A stretch of 64,000 bases of DNA from Neobacillus drentensis (GTDB lineage: Bacteria > Bacillota > Bacilli > Bacillales > Cytobacillaceae): assembly GCF_021560175.1 (NCBI RefSeq), contig NZ_CP091110.1:610001-674000 (forward strand), written 5' to 3'. Made by a program: the position numbers and the translations under genes. Below, in pieces: positions 9,862-17,205 of this stretch (its first letter is position 1; every line of letters begins with the position of its first letter). Below the pieces are notes generated by a model, which saw nothing but the letters and a program-made list of their open reading frames with translations, was not told the DNA's origin and searched no databases.

Positions 9862-9886
9862 TAAACCGATTTAGTAAACCGTTTTA
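9862..9886. promoter_or_regulatory. Two phased LacI-type operators upstream of the HPS/PHI operon
   Basis: TAAACCGATTTA (9862-9873) and TAAACCGTTTTA (9875-9886), one base apart, just after a TATACT -10-like box (9850-9855). Same motif and 13-bp phase as at 5618-5655. Confidence 0.8.
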
Positions 9887-9909
9887 CTTTTAGTGAAGGA
9901 GTCTATTCA

Positions 9910-10554
9910 ATGAAAATACAATTAGCTTTGGACCGGATGGGGATTGCAGACGCCATCGAGCTTACCAGAAAAGTCGCTGATTCGATTGATTGGATTGAGG
10001 TGGGTACATCGTTAATCAAAGAATTCGGTATTGTCAGTGTCAAGGAACTGAAACAGGCCTTTCCAGAGAAAACCGTCGTTGCGGATATTAAAACGATTGA
10101 TAATGCCAGGTATGAATTTGAGATGTGTTTTGAAGCGGGAGCTGATCTAGCGACTGTCATGGGGGCAGCGCCGCTTGTTACCATCGATGCGTGTATGGAA
10201 GTGGCCCGTCGATATAAGAAGAAAGTGATGATTGATTTATTGAATACCTCATCAGAACAAAAGAGGGTGTTAATGAAATACAAGGATGCGATTCTTTGTG
10301 ACCATGTTAGTAAGGATGAACAAGAGGAAGCGGGCTCACAGAATCGTGGAACCACGAGTGGGCAGCCTTTTGTTGAACCGGCCATTCAAATGGCGGCTGC
10401 CGGAGGAATTACCTTAGAGTCAATTGGTACGTTGAGAGCAACGATGAATCCAGCTGTCGCCATTATTGGATCGGCGATTACGAAAGCGGAAAATCCTGCT
10501 GAAGCGGCCGCAAAGTTTAAACAAGTATGCCATCAAGAGGAGGAGTTAGTATGA
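9910..10554 (+). CDS. 3-hexulose-6-phosphate synthase / orotidine-5'-P decarboxylase-superfamily protein (HxlA-like, divergent)
   Basis: A 214-aa (beta/alpha)8 barrel of the OMPDC superfamily (HPS, UlaD/KGPDC). The metal and catalytic residues are present: Asp8, Glu30 and the DxKxxD motif Asp59-Lys61-Asp64. The later HPS motif VHTGYD is replaced by DHVSKDE (His132 kept), so the substrate may not be formaldehyde/ribulose-5-P. RBS AAGGAG precedes the ATG. The stop overlaps the start of the PHI gene by 4 nt. Known relatives either condense formaldehyde with Ru5P or decarboxylate 3-keto-L-gulonate-6-P. The sugar-acid context makes the second type of reaction equally worth testing. Confidence 0.82.
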   Translation: MKIQLALDRMGIADAIELTRKVADSIDWIEVGTSLIKEFGIVSVKELKQAFPEKTVVADIKTIDNARYEFEMCFEAGADLATVMGAAPLVTIDACMEVARRYKKKVMIDLLNTSSEQKRVLMKYKDAILCDHVSKDEQEEAGSQNRGTTSGQPFVEPAIQMAAAGGITLESIGTLRATMNPAVAIIGSAITKAENPAEAAAKFKQVCHQEEELV

Positions 10555-11096
10555 TTGTTTCAACTATTTTAAAGGAAATTGAGACTGTATTACGTCAGGT
10601 GTCTGAGGAAAATCTGCAAGGTTTGGCAGTTGAATTACAAAAGGCTAAGCGGATTTTTATTATTGGTGAAGGACGGTCAGGGTTAATAGCCAAGTCATTT
10701 GCGATGAGATTAATGCATTTAGGCGCAGCCGTATTTGTTGTAGGGGAAACCATCACTCCTGCGATTGGCGAAGGAGACCTCTTGGTCGCAGTATCAGGGT
10801 CTGGAACAACAAAAAGTGTTGTCTGGACGGCTGAAAAGACACAATCACTTGGCTGCCAGGTCATCGCGGTAACGACCAATCCCGACTCACCGCTAGCAGC
10901 GGCTTCTTCGAGCATCCTGCACGTTCCGGCAGCTACAAAATACCGCCGCGAAAATGAATTAAAAACAATCCAGCCGCTGGGGTCATTATTCGACCAATGC
11001 GTACACCTGTTATTCGACACGATCTGCCTGCAGTATAGTCAGCTAAGCAGCGTCAGCAACACCGACGCGTTCTCTCGCCACAGCAATTTAGAATAG
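10551..11096 (+). CDS. hxlB: 6-phospho-3-hexuloisomerase (HxlB-like SIS-domain protein)
   Basis: A 181-aa single-SIS-domain isomerase. The sugar-phosphate loop GEGRSGLIAKSFAMRL and the VSGSGTTKSV segment are clear. It normally converts 3-hexulose-6-P to fructose-6-P. The start is ATG 10551 with AAGAGGAGG 7-8 nt upstream, overlapping the HxlA-like stop (ATGA); a longer reading frame from 10527 lacks this site. Partner of the HxlA-like protein, both under the TAAACCGATTTA operators. The C-terminal tail (about 20 aa) is not conserved in my recollection of the family. Confidence 0.88.
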   Translation: MIVSTILKEIETVLRQVSEENLQGLAVELQKAKRIFIIGEGRSGLIAKSFAMRLMHLGAAVFVVGETITPAIGEGDLLVAVSGSGTTKSVVWTAEKTQSLGCQVIAVTTNPDSPLAAASSSILHVPAATKYRRENELKTIQPLGSLFDQCVHLLFDTICLQYSQLSSVSNTDAFSRHSNLE

Positions 11097-11119
11097 CAAG
11101 AAGTTGTAAATGGTGTAAT

Positions 11120-11134
11120 TGGTGCCTGACACCA
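11120..11134. repeat. TGGTGCCTGACACCA palindromic repeat, copy 1
   Basis: A 15-bp imperfect palindrome also found at 11321-11339 (as AACGGTGCCTGACACCGTT) and at 35953-35967. Confidence 0.75.
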
Positions 11135-11186
11135 TTCGTGTACAGTGTACATTCCAGATGCACAAAGATAGCGGACAGCTGCGAAG

Positions 11187-11226
11187 AGGCTGATTCAAAG
11201 GATACCTTTGAATCAGCCTTTTTCTT
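11187..11226 (+). terminator. Intrinsic terminator downstream of the HPS/PHI operon
   Basis: A 14-bp perfect stem AGGCTGATTCAAAG/CTTTGAATCAGCCT, 5-nt loop, then TTTTTCTTTT. Confidence 0.92.
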
Positions 11227-11320
11227 TTAGTCAAACTCTAAAAGGGAGGTGTCAATAAAAAAAATTAAAAATTTATTAGGTAATTTATTCCATGTGGATC
11301 TCGGAAAACCGCGTAATATC

Positions 11321-11339
11321 AACGGTGCCTGACACCGTT
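11321..11339. repeat. GGTGCCTGACACC palindromic repeat, copy 2
   Basis: AACGGTGCCTGACACCGTT: same core as copy 1 with different flanking stem bases that still pair, which supports a conserved hairpin. Confidence 0.75.
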
Positions 11340-11360
11340 TTCAATATATTCACCTTAAAT

Positions 11361-11426
11361 ATGACATTTATCATGGTTGTCATATGACACCTGCTACTAA
11401 CATGTACATCAACCTTCCTCTATACT
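11361..11426 (+). promoter_or_regulatory. Candidate activator-dependent promoter of des
   Basis: A TATACT -10 box (11421-11426) without a good -35, preceded by ATGACAT and the palindrome TGTCATATGACA (11378-11389). In B. subtilis, des is transcribed only when phospho-DesR binds repeated sites upstream. This arrangement fits but the site assignment is inferred. Confidence 0.5.
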
Positions 11427-11462
11427 TTGAAGAAAGACTAAGAAGGAAAGGAATTTAAATAA

Positions 11463-12494
11463 ATGACCTTACATGATACGAAAAATCTAAAGAAACAAGT
11501 CGCTCCGTTTGAAAAGTCAACAACTAAAGAAAGTATCTTTCAAATTTTCAACACAGTGGTCCCATTTATTGTACTCTGGTACCTGGCCTACGTTAGCCTA
11601 TCAGTATCTTATTGGTTAGCTTTGGTTCCAGTTATTATTGCAGCAGGCTTCTTAACAAGGATTTTTATCATTTTTCATGACTGTACCCATTTCTCCTTTT
11701 TTAAGAGCCGCCGAGCTAACCGTATCCTCGGAACGTTTATGGGAGTTCTCACAGTGCATCCTTTTGATCAATGGGGACACGAACACTCGGTTCACCACGC
11801 GACAAGCGGCAACTTGGATAAGCGCGGAACAGGGGATATTTGGACACTGACCGTCGATGAATATTTAGCCTCACCGCTGAAGACTCGTATAGCTTACCGA
11901 TTCTACCGCAATCCGTTGGTCATGTTTGGATTAGGTCCCATTTATGTATTCCTTTTAAAAAATAGGTTCAACCGTAAAGGTGCAAGACCAAAAGAACGTA
12001 ACAATACGTATTTAACGAATATTATCATAGTAGCCTTAGTTGCTTTACTTTGCTGGGCAGTCGGCTGGCAGGCGTTTTTGATCGTGCAAGGCTCGATATT
12101 CATGATTTCAGGAGCTGCAGGAATTTGGCTTTTCTATGTACAACATACCTTTGAAGATTCATATTTTGAGCATGATAAAGAGTGGGAATATGTATTAGCA
12201 GCAGTTGAAGGAAGTTCCTTCTACAAACTGCCAAAAGTATTACAGTGGTTAACAGGCAATATCGGCTTTCACCATGTGCACCACTTAAGCCCAAGGGTTC
12301 CTAATTATAAACTAGAAGAGGCGCACGCTAGTACATCGCCATTACAGCATGTTCCAACGATTACACTTGCGACAAGTCTCCGTTCATTGCGTTTCCGTCT
12401 TTGGGACGAGAAAGCGAAGAATTTTGTAACCTTTAAAGACATTAAGGAAGCTGCCAAAAAGAGGATTTCTGTTCAGGCAAAGCCAGAACTATAA
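11463..12494 (+). CDS. des: Acyl-lipid fatty acid desaturase (Des, delta-5 type)
   Basis: A 343-aa membrane di-iron desaturase very similar along its length to B. subtilis Des. It introduces cis double bonds into membrane phospholipid acyl chains on cooling. The three histidine boxes are present: HDCTH (about residue 73), HEHSVHH (about 104) and HHVHH (about 270). Four or more membrane segments flank them. ATG 11463 has AAGGAAAGG upstream. In B. subtilis, desK and desR follow; here only a shortened desR-like gene follows. Confidence 0.95.
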   Translation: MTLHDTKNLKKQVAPFEKSTTKESIFQIFNTVVPFIVLWYLAYVSLSVSYWLALVPVIIAAGFLTRIFIIFHDCTHFSFFKSRRANRILGTFMGVLTVHPFDQWGHEHSVHHATSGNLDKRGTGDIWTLTVDEYLASPLKTRIAYRFYRNPLVMFGLGPIYVFLLKNRFNRKGARPKERNNTYLTNIIIVALVALLCWAVGWQAFLIVQGSIFMISGAAGIWLFYVQHTFEDSYFEHDKEWEYVLAAVEGSSFYKLPKVLQWLTGNIGFHHVHHLSPRVPNYKLEEAHASTSPLQHVPTITLATSLRSLRFRLWDEKAKNFVTFKDIKEAAKKRISVQAKPEL

Positions 12495-12567
12495 AAAAGG
12501 CTGACTCCACTCTCACAAAGTGGAACAGCTGCCTACTACTTACTGGCCAGATAAGGAGAGAACAAAG

Positions 12568-13083
12568 GTGATTCGAATTGTAATAGCGGAAGATCAGGAG
12601 ATGCTGTTAACGGCAATCGGTTCACTTCTCAATTTGGAAGATGATCTAGAAGTCGTCGGACTTGCTGCAGATGGAGAGGAAGCCATTAGACTCGTTTATC
12701 GTTTAAAGCCGGATGTATGTTTAATGGATATAGAAATGCCAGTAAAGAGCGGACTTGAGGCAGCCGAAATCTTACAGCCACACGGCTGCAAAGTGATCAT
12801 TTTAACCACCTTTGCTAGAAAGGGCTATTGGCAGCGTGCCTTAAAAGCGAATGTAAGAGGATACCTACTAAAAGACAGTCCTAGTGAGGAGTTAGCTGGT
12901 TCGATTCGAAGCATTATTGCTGGAAAGCAGATCTTTTCTCAAGAACTAGTCGACGAAGAGTTCAATGGCTTCGAGCATGAAGAACCGGTTCAAACTGAAG
13001 CTCTCAATGAAAAGCTGAAGTTGGGGACTGTAAGAAAGTATCTTACGGCGTTAAGGGAAAAAATGAAACTCCCGACAGGATAA
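12568..13083 (+). CDS. desR: DesR-like response regulator with degenerate DNA-binding domain
   Basis: A 171-aa protein. Residues 1-130 are a full receiver domain close to DesR: IAEDQ acidic pocket, phospho-acceptor Asp in VCLMDIEMP, LTTFAR and the lysine of YLLKDSPSEEL. The LuxR-type HTH is damaged: the scaffold helices with the LTxREKEVL pattern are missing, while a recognition-helix-like LGTVRKYLTALREKMKL remains at the end. The start is GTG 12568 with AAGGAG 8-9 nt upstream, matching the DesR N-terminus. The histidine kinase gene desK, normally between des and desR, is absent. It may be a decaying gene or a regulator lacking normal DNA binding. Confidence 0.8.
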   Translation: MIRIVIAEDQEMLLTAIGSLLNLEDDLEVVGLAADGEEAIRLVYRLKPDVCLMDIEMPVKSGLEAAEILQPHGCKVIILTTFARKGYWQRALKANVRGYLLKDSPSEELAGSIRSIIAGKQIFSQELVDEEFNGFEHEEPVQTEALNEKLKLGTVRKYLTALREKMKLPTG

Positions 13084-13094
13084 ATAATTAAAAT

Positions 13095-13137
13095 GAGGAA
13101 GCCTTACATCACGACACTGTAAGGCTTCCTTTTTTTG
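13095..13137 (+). terminator. Intrinsic terminator of the des-desR unit
   Basis: A 13-bp stem AGGAAGCCTTACA/TGTAAGGCTTCCT followed by seven T. Confidence 0.93.
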
Positions 13138-13146
13138 AAGAAAGTT

Positions 13147-13252
13147 AAACAAACGTTTGATTGAAATGCGTAAAACCTTGAAGGTCAAGGGATCTAAGAT
13201 TTAATCAAACGTTTGATTAATAATCGCAAAAAACTAATCAAACGTTTGATTA
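13147..13252. promoter_or_regulatory. Three TetR/AcrR-type palindromic operators without an adjacent regulator gene
   Basis: TTAATCAAACGTTTGATTAA (13201-13220, perfect 20-bp palindrome), TAATCAAACGTTTGATTA (13235-13252) and a weaker copy around 13147-13162. Such long AT-flanked palindromes with central ACGT are typical TetR-family operators. No regulator gene is next to them, and the following AAAGGAG (about 13276-13282) leads into no ORF, so a gene may have been lost. Confidence 0.6.
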
Positions 13253-13310
13253 AACGGGTCTTAATCCTTGTTATAAAGGAGTTAAGGGCCCATATTGGAT
13301 TGAAACAAAC

Positions 13311-13499
13311 TCAGGTCTCTAAAACGATCTGTTTTTCTTTTTCTACTTCCAAAGCAGAGACAATATAGGCAAATCCATTCATCAAGAAAACCATGACATT
13401 TGATTGGAGCCGTTCACTTTCTCCTAAATAAGTATTTATCAAAATGATAACAGAATACAAAATAACAAAATATAACGCCAGTTTATTGAAAATGGCCAA
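13311..13499 (-). CDS. Small membrane protein, unknown function
   Basis: A 62-aa protein with two probable membrane helices (residues about 5-25 and 33-50) joined by a short loop with charged residues, and a Lys/Glu-rich tail. TTG start with AAAGGGG about 10 nt upstream on the minus strand. Not recognised. It lies downstream of the MFS/MarR pair on the same strand but is separated from it by about 130 bp. Confidence 0.5.
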   Translation of the reverse strand: MAIFNKLALYFVILYSVIILINTYLGESERLQSNVMVFLMNGFAYIVSALEVEKEKQIVLET

Positions 13500-13632
13500 C
13501 TAAAACAACCCCTTTATTTAGGATGCTTATTCTATCTTATTTCCCTCAAGCAGGACTTATGCAAGTCATGGACAATAGGCTAGAATCTTAGCTATAAAAA
13601 TAGAGGCGAAAGCAATCCGCCTCTTACTCACA

Positions 13633-14835
13633 TTATGCTACTTTATTTAAATTTGCTCTAATACCACTTTCCCTTTTACCATGTAAGAAATAGTAAAGGG
13701 CAGTTGAAACAAGAACAACTAAGCCAAGAATGACATACAACGATCTATAACCGGTTGCTGGAATGATGAATCCAAGGATATAAGGTCCAAAACCTAATCC
13801 GGCGTCAAGAGCAATAAAGAAAGTAGAAGTGGCCAATCCCATCCGGTGTGCCGGCGTTAATTTGACCGCAATCGCCTGTGTGCTTGACTGCATATTACCA
13901 AAGCCAAGACCAATCAACGCACCAGCCACAAGTAACATCAGACCCGAGTTGACGGCACTTAGAAGCACCATACCGCCCGCCAAAATGATAAAGCCAGGAT
14001 ACATAATATAATTCGCCCCTCTTGTGTCCATTAAGCGGCCAGTGAATGGGCGTGAAAATAAAACAGCAATCGAATAAACAAGAAAGAAAAAGCTTGCGGC
14101 ACTTACAAGGTTAATTTCATTTGCATAGAACTTAATAAAGGAAAGAACACTTGAATAACAAAACGAGATGACAAGAGTAATAATGGCAATCGGCAGTGCC
14201 CTTGGCTCGATAAAGTTCGAGATTTTAAAACTTTTCGTTTCGACCGAAGACGGTTGTGTAGTCATGGTGATTGCTGGTATATACACAAACAATGAAGTAA
14301 CAAAACTAATGACCCCTAGAACAACGGAAAAAATAAAGATCATTTGGAATGTGGTATGCTGAGTCATAAATAACCCAATGAACGGACCAATTGCTGTTGC
14401 AAGAGTAGTACTCATGCTGAAGTAACCAATGCCCTCCGCTTTACGTGCTGCGGGAATGATTTGAGCGGCAATGGTACCTGTTGCGGTCCCGACGATACCG
14501 GCAGCCACACCGTGCAATAAACGGGTTATCAGCATGATCCCGATATTCGAACTAATTAAGTAAAGCATGGTAGTTAAGATAAAGAAGACTAGCCCAATAA
14601 ATAGCGTTTTTCTGCGGCCGAGGGACTCAATAAACCGTCCGGTAAAAAGCCGGCCAATTAGAGAACCAATGATAAAGATTCCGGTCACCAGACCTGCCTG
14701 ACTTGTTGATGCCTGAAACTGATCGACTGCATACTCGCCAATAATAACAATCAACAGGTAAAATACAAGGTTAATCAAAAAATTAACCCCGGATACAATA
14801 ATAAAATCCTTCGTCCATAATCTTGATGTATTCAC
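13633..14835 (-). CDS. MFS transporter (drug-efflux-like, YwoG type)
   Basis: A 400-aa permease with about 12 membrane segments, DHA-type features (GRLFTGRFIESLGRRKTLFIG in the loop 2-3 region; RLLHGVAAGIVG). Its GTG start is immediately after the MarR stop with AGGGG 8 nt upstream inside the marR 3' end, so the two are co-transcribed and likely coupled. The MarR neighbour suggests export of a toxic small molecule; substrate unknown. Confidence 0.88.
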   Translation of the reverse strand: MNTSRLWTKDFIIVSGVNFLINLVFYLLIVIIGEYAVDQFQASTSQAGLVTGIFIIGSLIGRLFTGRFIESLGRRKTLFIGLVFFILTTMLYLISSNIGIMLITRLLHGVAAGIVGTATGTIAAQIIPAARKAEGIGYFSMSTTLATAIGPFIGLFMTQHTTFQMIFIFSVVLGVISFVTSLFVYIPAITMTTQPSSVETKSFKISNFIEPRALPIAIITLVISFCYSSVLSFIKFYANEINLVSAASFFFLVYSIAVLFSRPFTGRLMDTRGANYIMYPGFIILAGGMVLLSAVNSGLMLLVAGALIGLGFGNMQSSTQAIAVKLTPAHRMGLATSTFFIALDAGLGFGPYILGFIIPATGYRSLYVILGLVVLVSTALYYFLHGKRESGIRANLNKVA

Positions 14836-14836
14836 A

Positions 14837-15277
14837 TTAATTACCCCTTACTTTGTAAATATTATGTTGTATTTCCTCCATGATTTGGATGGTCTCGATT
14901 TGTTGCTGCTCAGTAATTCCTTCTAAAATTTCTTGCTCGTATTGGTCAATGGTTACACGAACATCTTGATAAACTTTATTGCCAGCTTCCGAAAGCTGCA
15001 TTCTTTTTTCACGTTTATCCTTCCCTGGAACATGCTCTACATATCCAAGTTCCTCTAACCGGCTAATCGTTCTTGTAATGGTCGGCTTTTCGACACTCAT
15101 ATAATGGGAAAGCTCCACAAGCGTAGCAGTTCCATTTTGGGCTAAATAGTACAAAATCGACCATTGTGCTCTGTAGAGCTGGTGTTCAGCAAGATGAACA
15201 TTAAGCCTGTTTTCAAATGGCCGGTACATCATTAGTAATTGATGAAAAAACTTTTGAGAAGTTTTTATGGCAAACAC
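14837..15277 (-). CDS. MarR family transcriptional regulator
   Basis: A 146-aa winged-helix repressor. The core LYRAQWSILYYLAQNGTATLVELSHYMSVEKPTITRTISRLEELGYV and the wing KDKREKRMQLSEAG match MarR proteins. The only in-frame start near the N-terminus is GTG 15277, with an upstream in-frame TAA two codons earlier and an AAGAG very close by, so initiation may be inefficient. A palindrome ATAGTTA-N7-TAACTAT (15306-15326) just upstream is the likely autoregulatory operator. Confidence 0.9.
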   Translation of the reverse strand: MFAIKTSQKFFHQLLMMYRPFENRLNVHLAEHQLYRAQWSILYYLAQNGTATLVELSHYMSVEKPTITRTISRLEELGYVEHVPGKDKREKRMQLSEAGNKVYQDVRVTIDQYEQEILEGITEQQQIETIQIMEEIQHNIYKVRGN

Positions 15278-15305
15278 CTCTTATAATAAATAGTTACTCT
15301 TGATA

Positions 15306-15326
15306 ATAGTTATCCTGGGTAACTAT
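15306..15326. promoter_or_regulatory. Candidate MarR operator
   Basis: Inverted repeat ATAGTTA tcctggg TAACTAT upstream of the marR-MFS operon; a further TAGTTA half site is at about 15288. Confidence 0.65.
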
Positions 15327-15361
15327 ATCATATTTATGTCTCCCTTGTCCAGTCAATCAAA

Positions 15362-15395
15362 AAAAGGCAAACAGTGCCTGGCACTGTTTGCCTTC
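15362..15395 (-). terminator. Intrinsic terminator of the guanylate-kinase-like gene
   Basis: A near-perfect hairpin AAGGCAAACAGTG cctgg CACTGTTTGCCTT, with a T-run on the minus strand. Confidence 0.9.
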
Positions 15396-15406
15396 GTTTG
15401 GAATGA

Positions 15407-15997
15407 TTAATAATCTGTTACTTCGAGATTCCGATCCAAAAAGGATTCAATCAATTCGCTGATTTGATAGGAAACCTGTGGGGAATCATAATTTTCATAA
15501 GCATATTCACAACTGCTTTTATAACTCATGGTCTCATCATAATGAGTCATATGGCGCTCGATTACATCGTCTGCATCTTGACGGTCATGCTGTCTTTGAA
15601 TAACGGTATCACGGTCAGCATAGATAAAGATTCGGACGACTCCTTCGCCATACATCTTTTTCAGCTTTTCTGTCCCCTCAGGATTCAAGGTAAGATAGAC
15701 ATAGTCGTGGTTTTGAAACGCTTCAACAATGTCTTGTTCGCGAATTCCATAATGAAAACCATCAATTTCAACGCTTTCTAGAAATTCTTGTTGGGATTCC
15801 ATCTGACTGAATGTTTCTTGGCTGACAAAGTGGTAATCTTCACCGTCTTTTTCATAGTGACGGGGGGAGCGGGTAGTATAAGAGATGACAGTTTCCATAT
15901 CAAATGCAGTAGCGACCATTTTTGCAATTGTCTTTCGTCCTGAACCATCGGGACCTGTATAAACAAATATTTTTTCTTTACCTTTGATTTGATACAT
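15407..15997 (-). CDS. Guanylate-kinase-like P-loop protein (divergent)
   Basis: A 196-aa protein with the Gmk fold. The P-loop reads GPDGSGRKT, where true guanylate kinases have GPSGxGKxT. The GMP-binding region YTTRSPRHYEKDGEDYHFVS is well kept, as is the ERH...HYDE segment. ATG 15997 has AAAGGAGG 8 nt upstream. It is a stand-alone gene, not in the rpoZ-type context of housekeeping gmk, so it is probably a paralogue. Activity on GMP is uncertain because of the altered P-loop (Arg in place of Lys next to another Lys). Confidence 0.8.
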   Translation of the reverse strand: MYQIKGKEKIFVYTGPDGSGRKTIAKMVATAFDMETVISYTTRSPRHYEKDGEDYHFVSQETFSQMESQQEFLESVEIDGFHYGIREQDIVEAFQNHDYVYLTLNPEGTEKLKKMYGEGVVRIFIYADRDTVIQRQHDRQDADDVIERHMTHYDETMSYKSSCEYAYENYDSPQVSYQISELIESFLDRNLEVTDY

Positions 15998-16342
15998 AAT
16001 GGAGCCTCCTTTTAATATACATGAAAACTAGTTTCTAGTGGGTTTATGCAGGAAGTTATGGGGATTACGACCATTATAGCAAAAACATGGTGTCAATAGA
16101 TGGGTTTTTTGGTCGATTTTATTTTAAAACAAAGACTACAAATAGGACACACCCACTCTAACATGTTCTTCTCTATTCTATCATAACCTGAAGGGTTAAT
16201 AAAAAAAAGTAATTAAATTTTATAAAATACATAAGTTTACCTTATGAAAATGATTACAATATCCCTCTTTCTTTGGAAATCTTAGTCCATTAAGTCACCT
16301 TTATTGTACAATAAGGAAAGATTACAGTTTAGGGAGACAACA
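15998..16342. other. Intergenic region, no gene seen
   Basis: About 345 bp between divergent genes. AT-rich; no repeat, RNA or clear operator seen apart from the ribosome sites at both ends. Confidence 0.5.
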
Positions 16343-16981
16343 ATGGATAAAAAAGAGCAATCATTACTGAAATTTTATTACGAAAAATTACTAGAAAACA
16401 CGTTTGATGAAAAGGACCTATATGGGTTTTTACTAGCAATCCGAAAGCAAACTAAAGAGATTCGAAGTATACAAGAACTGACCGACTTTGTAATGCTGCG
16501 AGATCAACATCAAGGTTATGTAACACAATACCTTCTTGAAACAAGGAAAAAATTCGAAAGCCTTGGGAAAACAAAATCAGCTTTCCGTATCGAAGATGTG
16601 TTTGCGTTTAAAGAAATTAAAAATGGACTCAATAAAGCTTTAGCAGCTGTTGAATTGGCAGGATTATCAAACGAACAGGTAAATGATTTTTCGGCCTGCT
16701 TGATTTCGATTCTGCAGCAGGTGAAAATTATTGAGGATGACCGCGAGATTGGAAAGTTATATTTTGCGTTATCAAATAGACAGATCATTTTAATGGCAGA
16801 GGTTGAGGTTACTCAAAATCTATTTAAGAAAACGAATGCTGTATTTCCGGTTCTGACAGCGAACAATAGTTATATCGATATTAAAAAGCAAGACCGCTAT
16901 GATACGCCATACTTGTTTGTTGATAAAGTAGTGGAGGTAACAAATCATACTGGTAAACTCGAAATTATGATTCCTGAATAA
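16343..16981 (+). CDS. Hypothetical protein, unknown function
   Basis: A 212-aa soluble protein, Lys/Glu-rich, mostly helical by composition in the first half and with beta-like stretches (QNLFKKTNAVFPVLTANNSYIDI) near the end. No signal peptide, membrane segment or motif recognised. The start is ATG 16343, with AGGGAGA 5-6 nt upstream; a longer frame from 16304 has no ribosome site. Single gene between the gmk-like gene and the ABC sugar cluster. Confidence 0.75.
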   Translation: MDKKEQSLLKFYYEKLLENTFDEKDLYGFLLAIRKQTKEIRSIQELTDFVMLRDQHQGYVTQYLLETRKKFESLGKTKSAFRIEDVFAFKEIKNGLNKALAAVELAGLSNEQVNDFSACLISILQQVKIIEDDREIGKLYFALSNRQIILMAEVEVTQNLFKKTNAVFPVLTANNSYIDIKKQDRYDTPYLFVDKVVEVTNHTGKLEIMIPE

Positions 16982-16986
16982 TGGTA

Positions 16987-17014
16987 TGGGCGGTGGATGT
17001 GATCCTGCCGCCTT
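16987..17014 (+). terminator. Weak intrinsic terminator
   Basis: GGCGG...CCGCC stem (16989-17012) with an inner GAT/ATC pairing, then TTTATTGTTT. Confidence 0.4.
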
Positions 17015-17100
17015 TATTGTTTAGGAGGACATTAATTGCCCGCCGTTTGCGTAGGTGCATTGTTTTTTAAAAAATTTTTAAAAAATTTTTAAAAACATAT

Positions 17101-17157
17101 TGAAACGTTTCCATGGTGATGGTAAGATAGGCTTATCAAATGAATGAAACGTTTCCA
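17101..17157. promoter_or_regulatory. Two LacI-type operators upstream of the regulator gene
   Basis: TGAAACGTTTCCA at 17101-17113 and again at 17145-17157, flanking the probable promoter of the following lacI-family gene. The reverse-oriented TGGAAACGTTTCA appears twice before the ABC transporter operon (18195, 18295). Confidence 0.8.
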
Positions 17158-17205
17158 AAGGGATAATTAGTTCATTAAATTGCATAAAAATCGGAGGTAA
17201 TTGTA

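Larger units (their letters stand above)
11097..11462. other. Intergenic region with terminator, repeats and des promoter
   Basis: No gene seen. It holds two GGTGCCTGACACC elements (11120-11134, 11321-11339), a terminator (11187-11226) and the upstream control region of the desaturase, with ATGACAT at about 11361 and the palindrome TGTCATATGACA (11378-11389). Confidence 0.7.

Noticed and set aside
9903..10385. 160-codon minus-strand ORF
   Set aside because: Antisense to the HxlA-like gene, whose motifs are clear.
9910..11096. Plain formaldehyde detoxification (RuMP) operon as in B. subtilis hxlAB
   Set aside because: Not fully excluded, but the LacI-type operators, the altered HPS motif and the shared regulon with a sugar-acid importer and kinase argue against it; no HxlR-type regulator is present.
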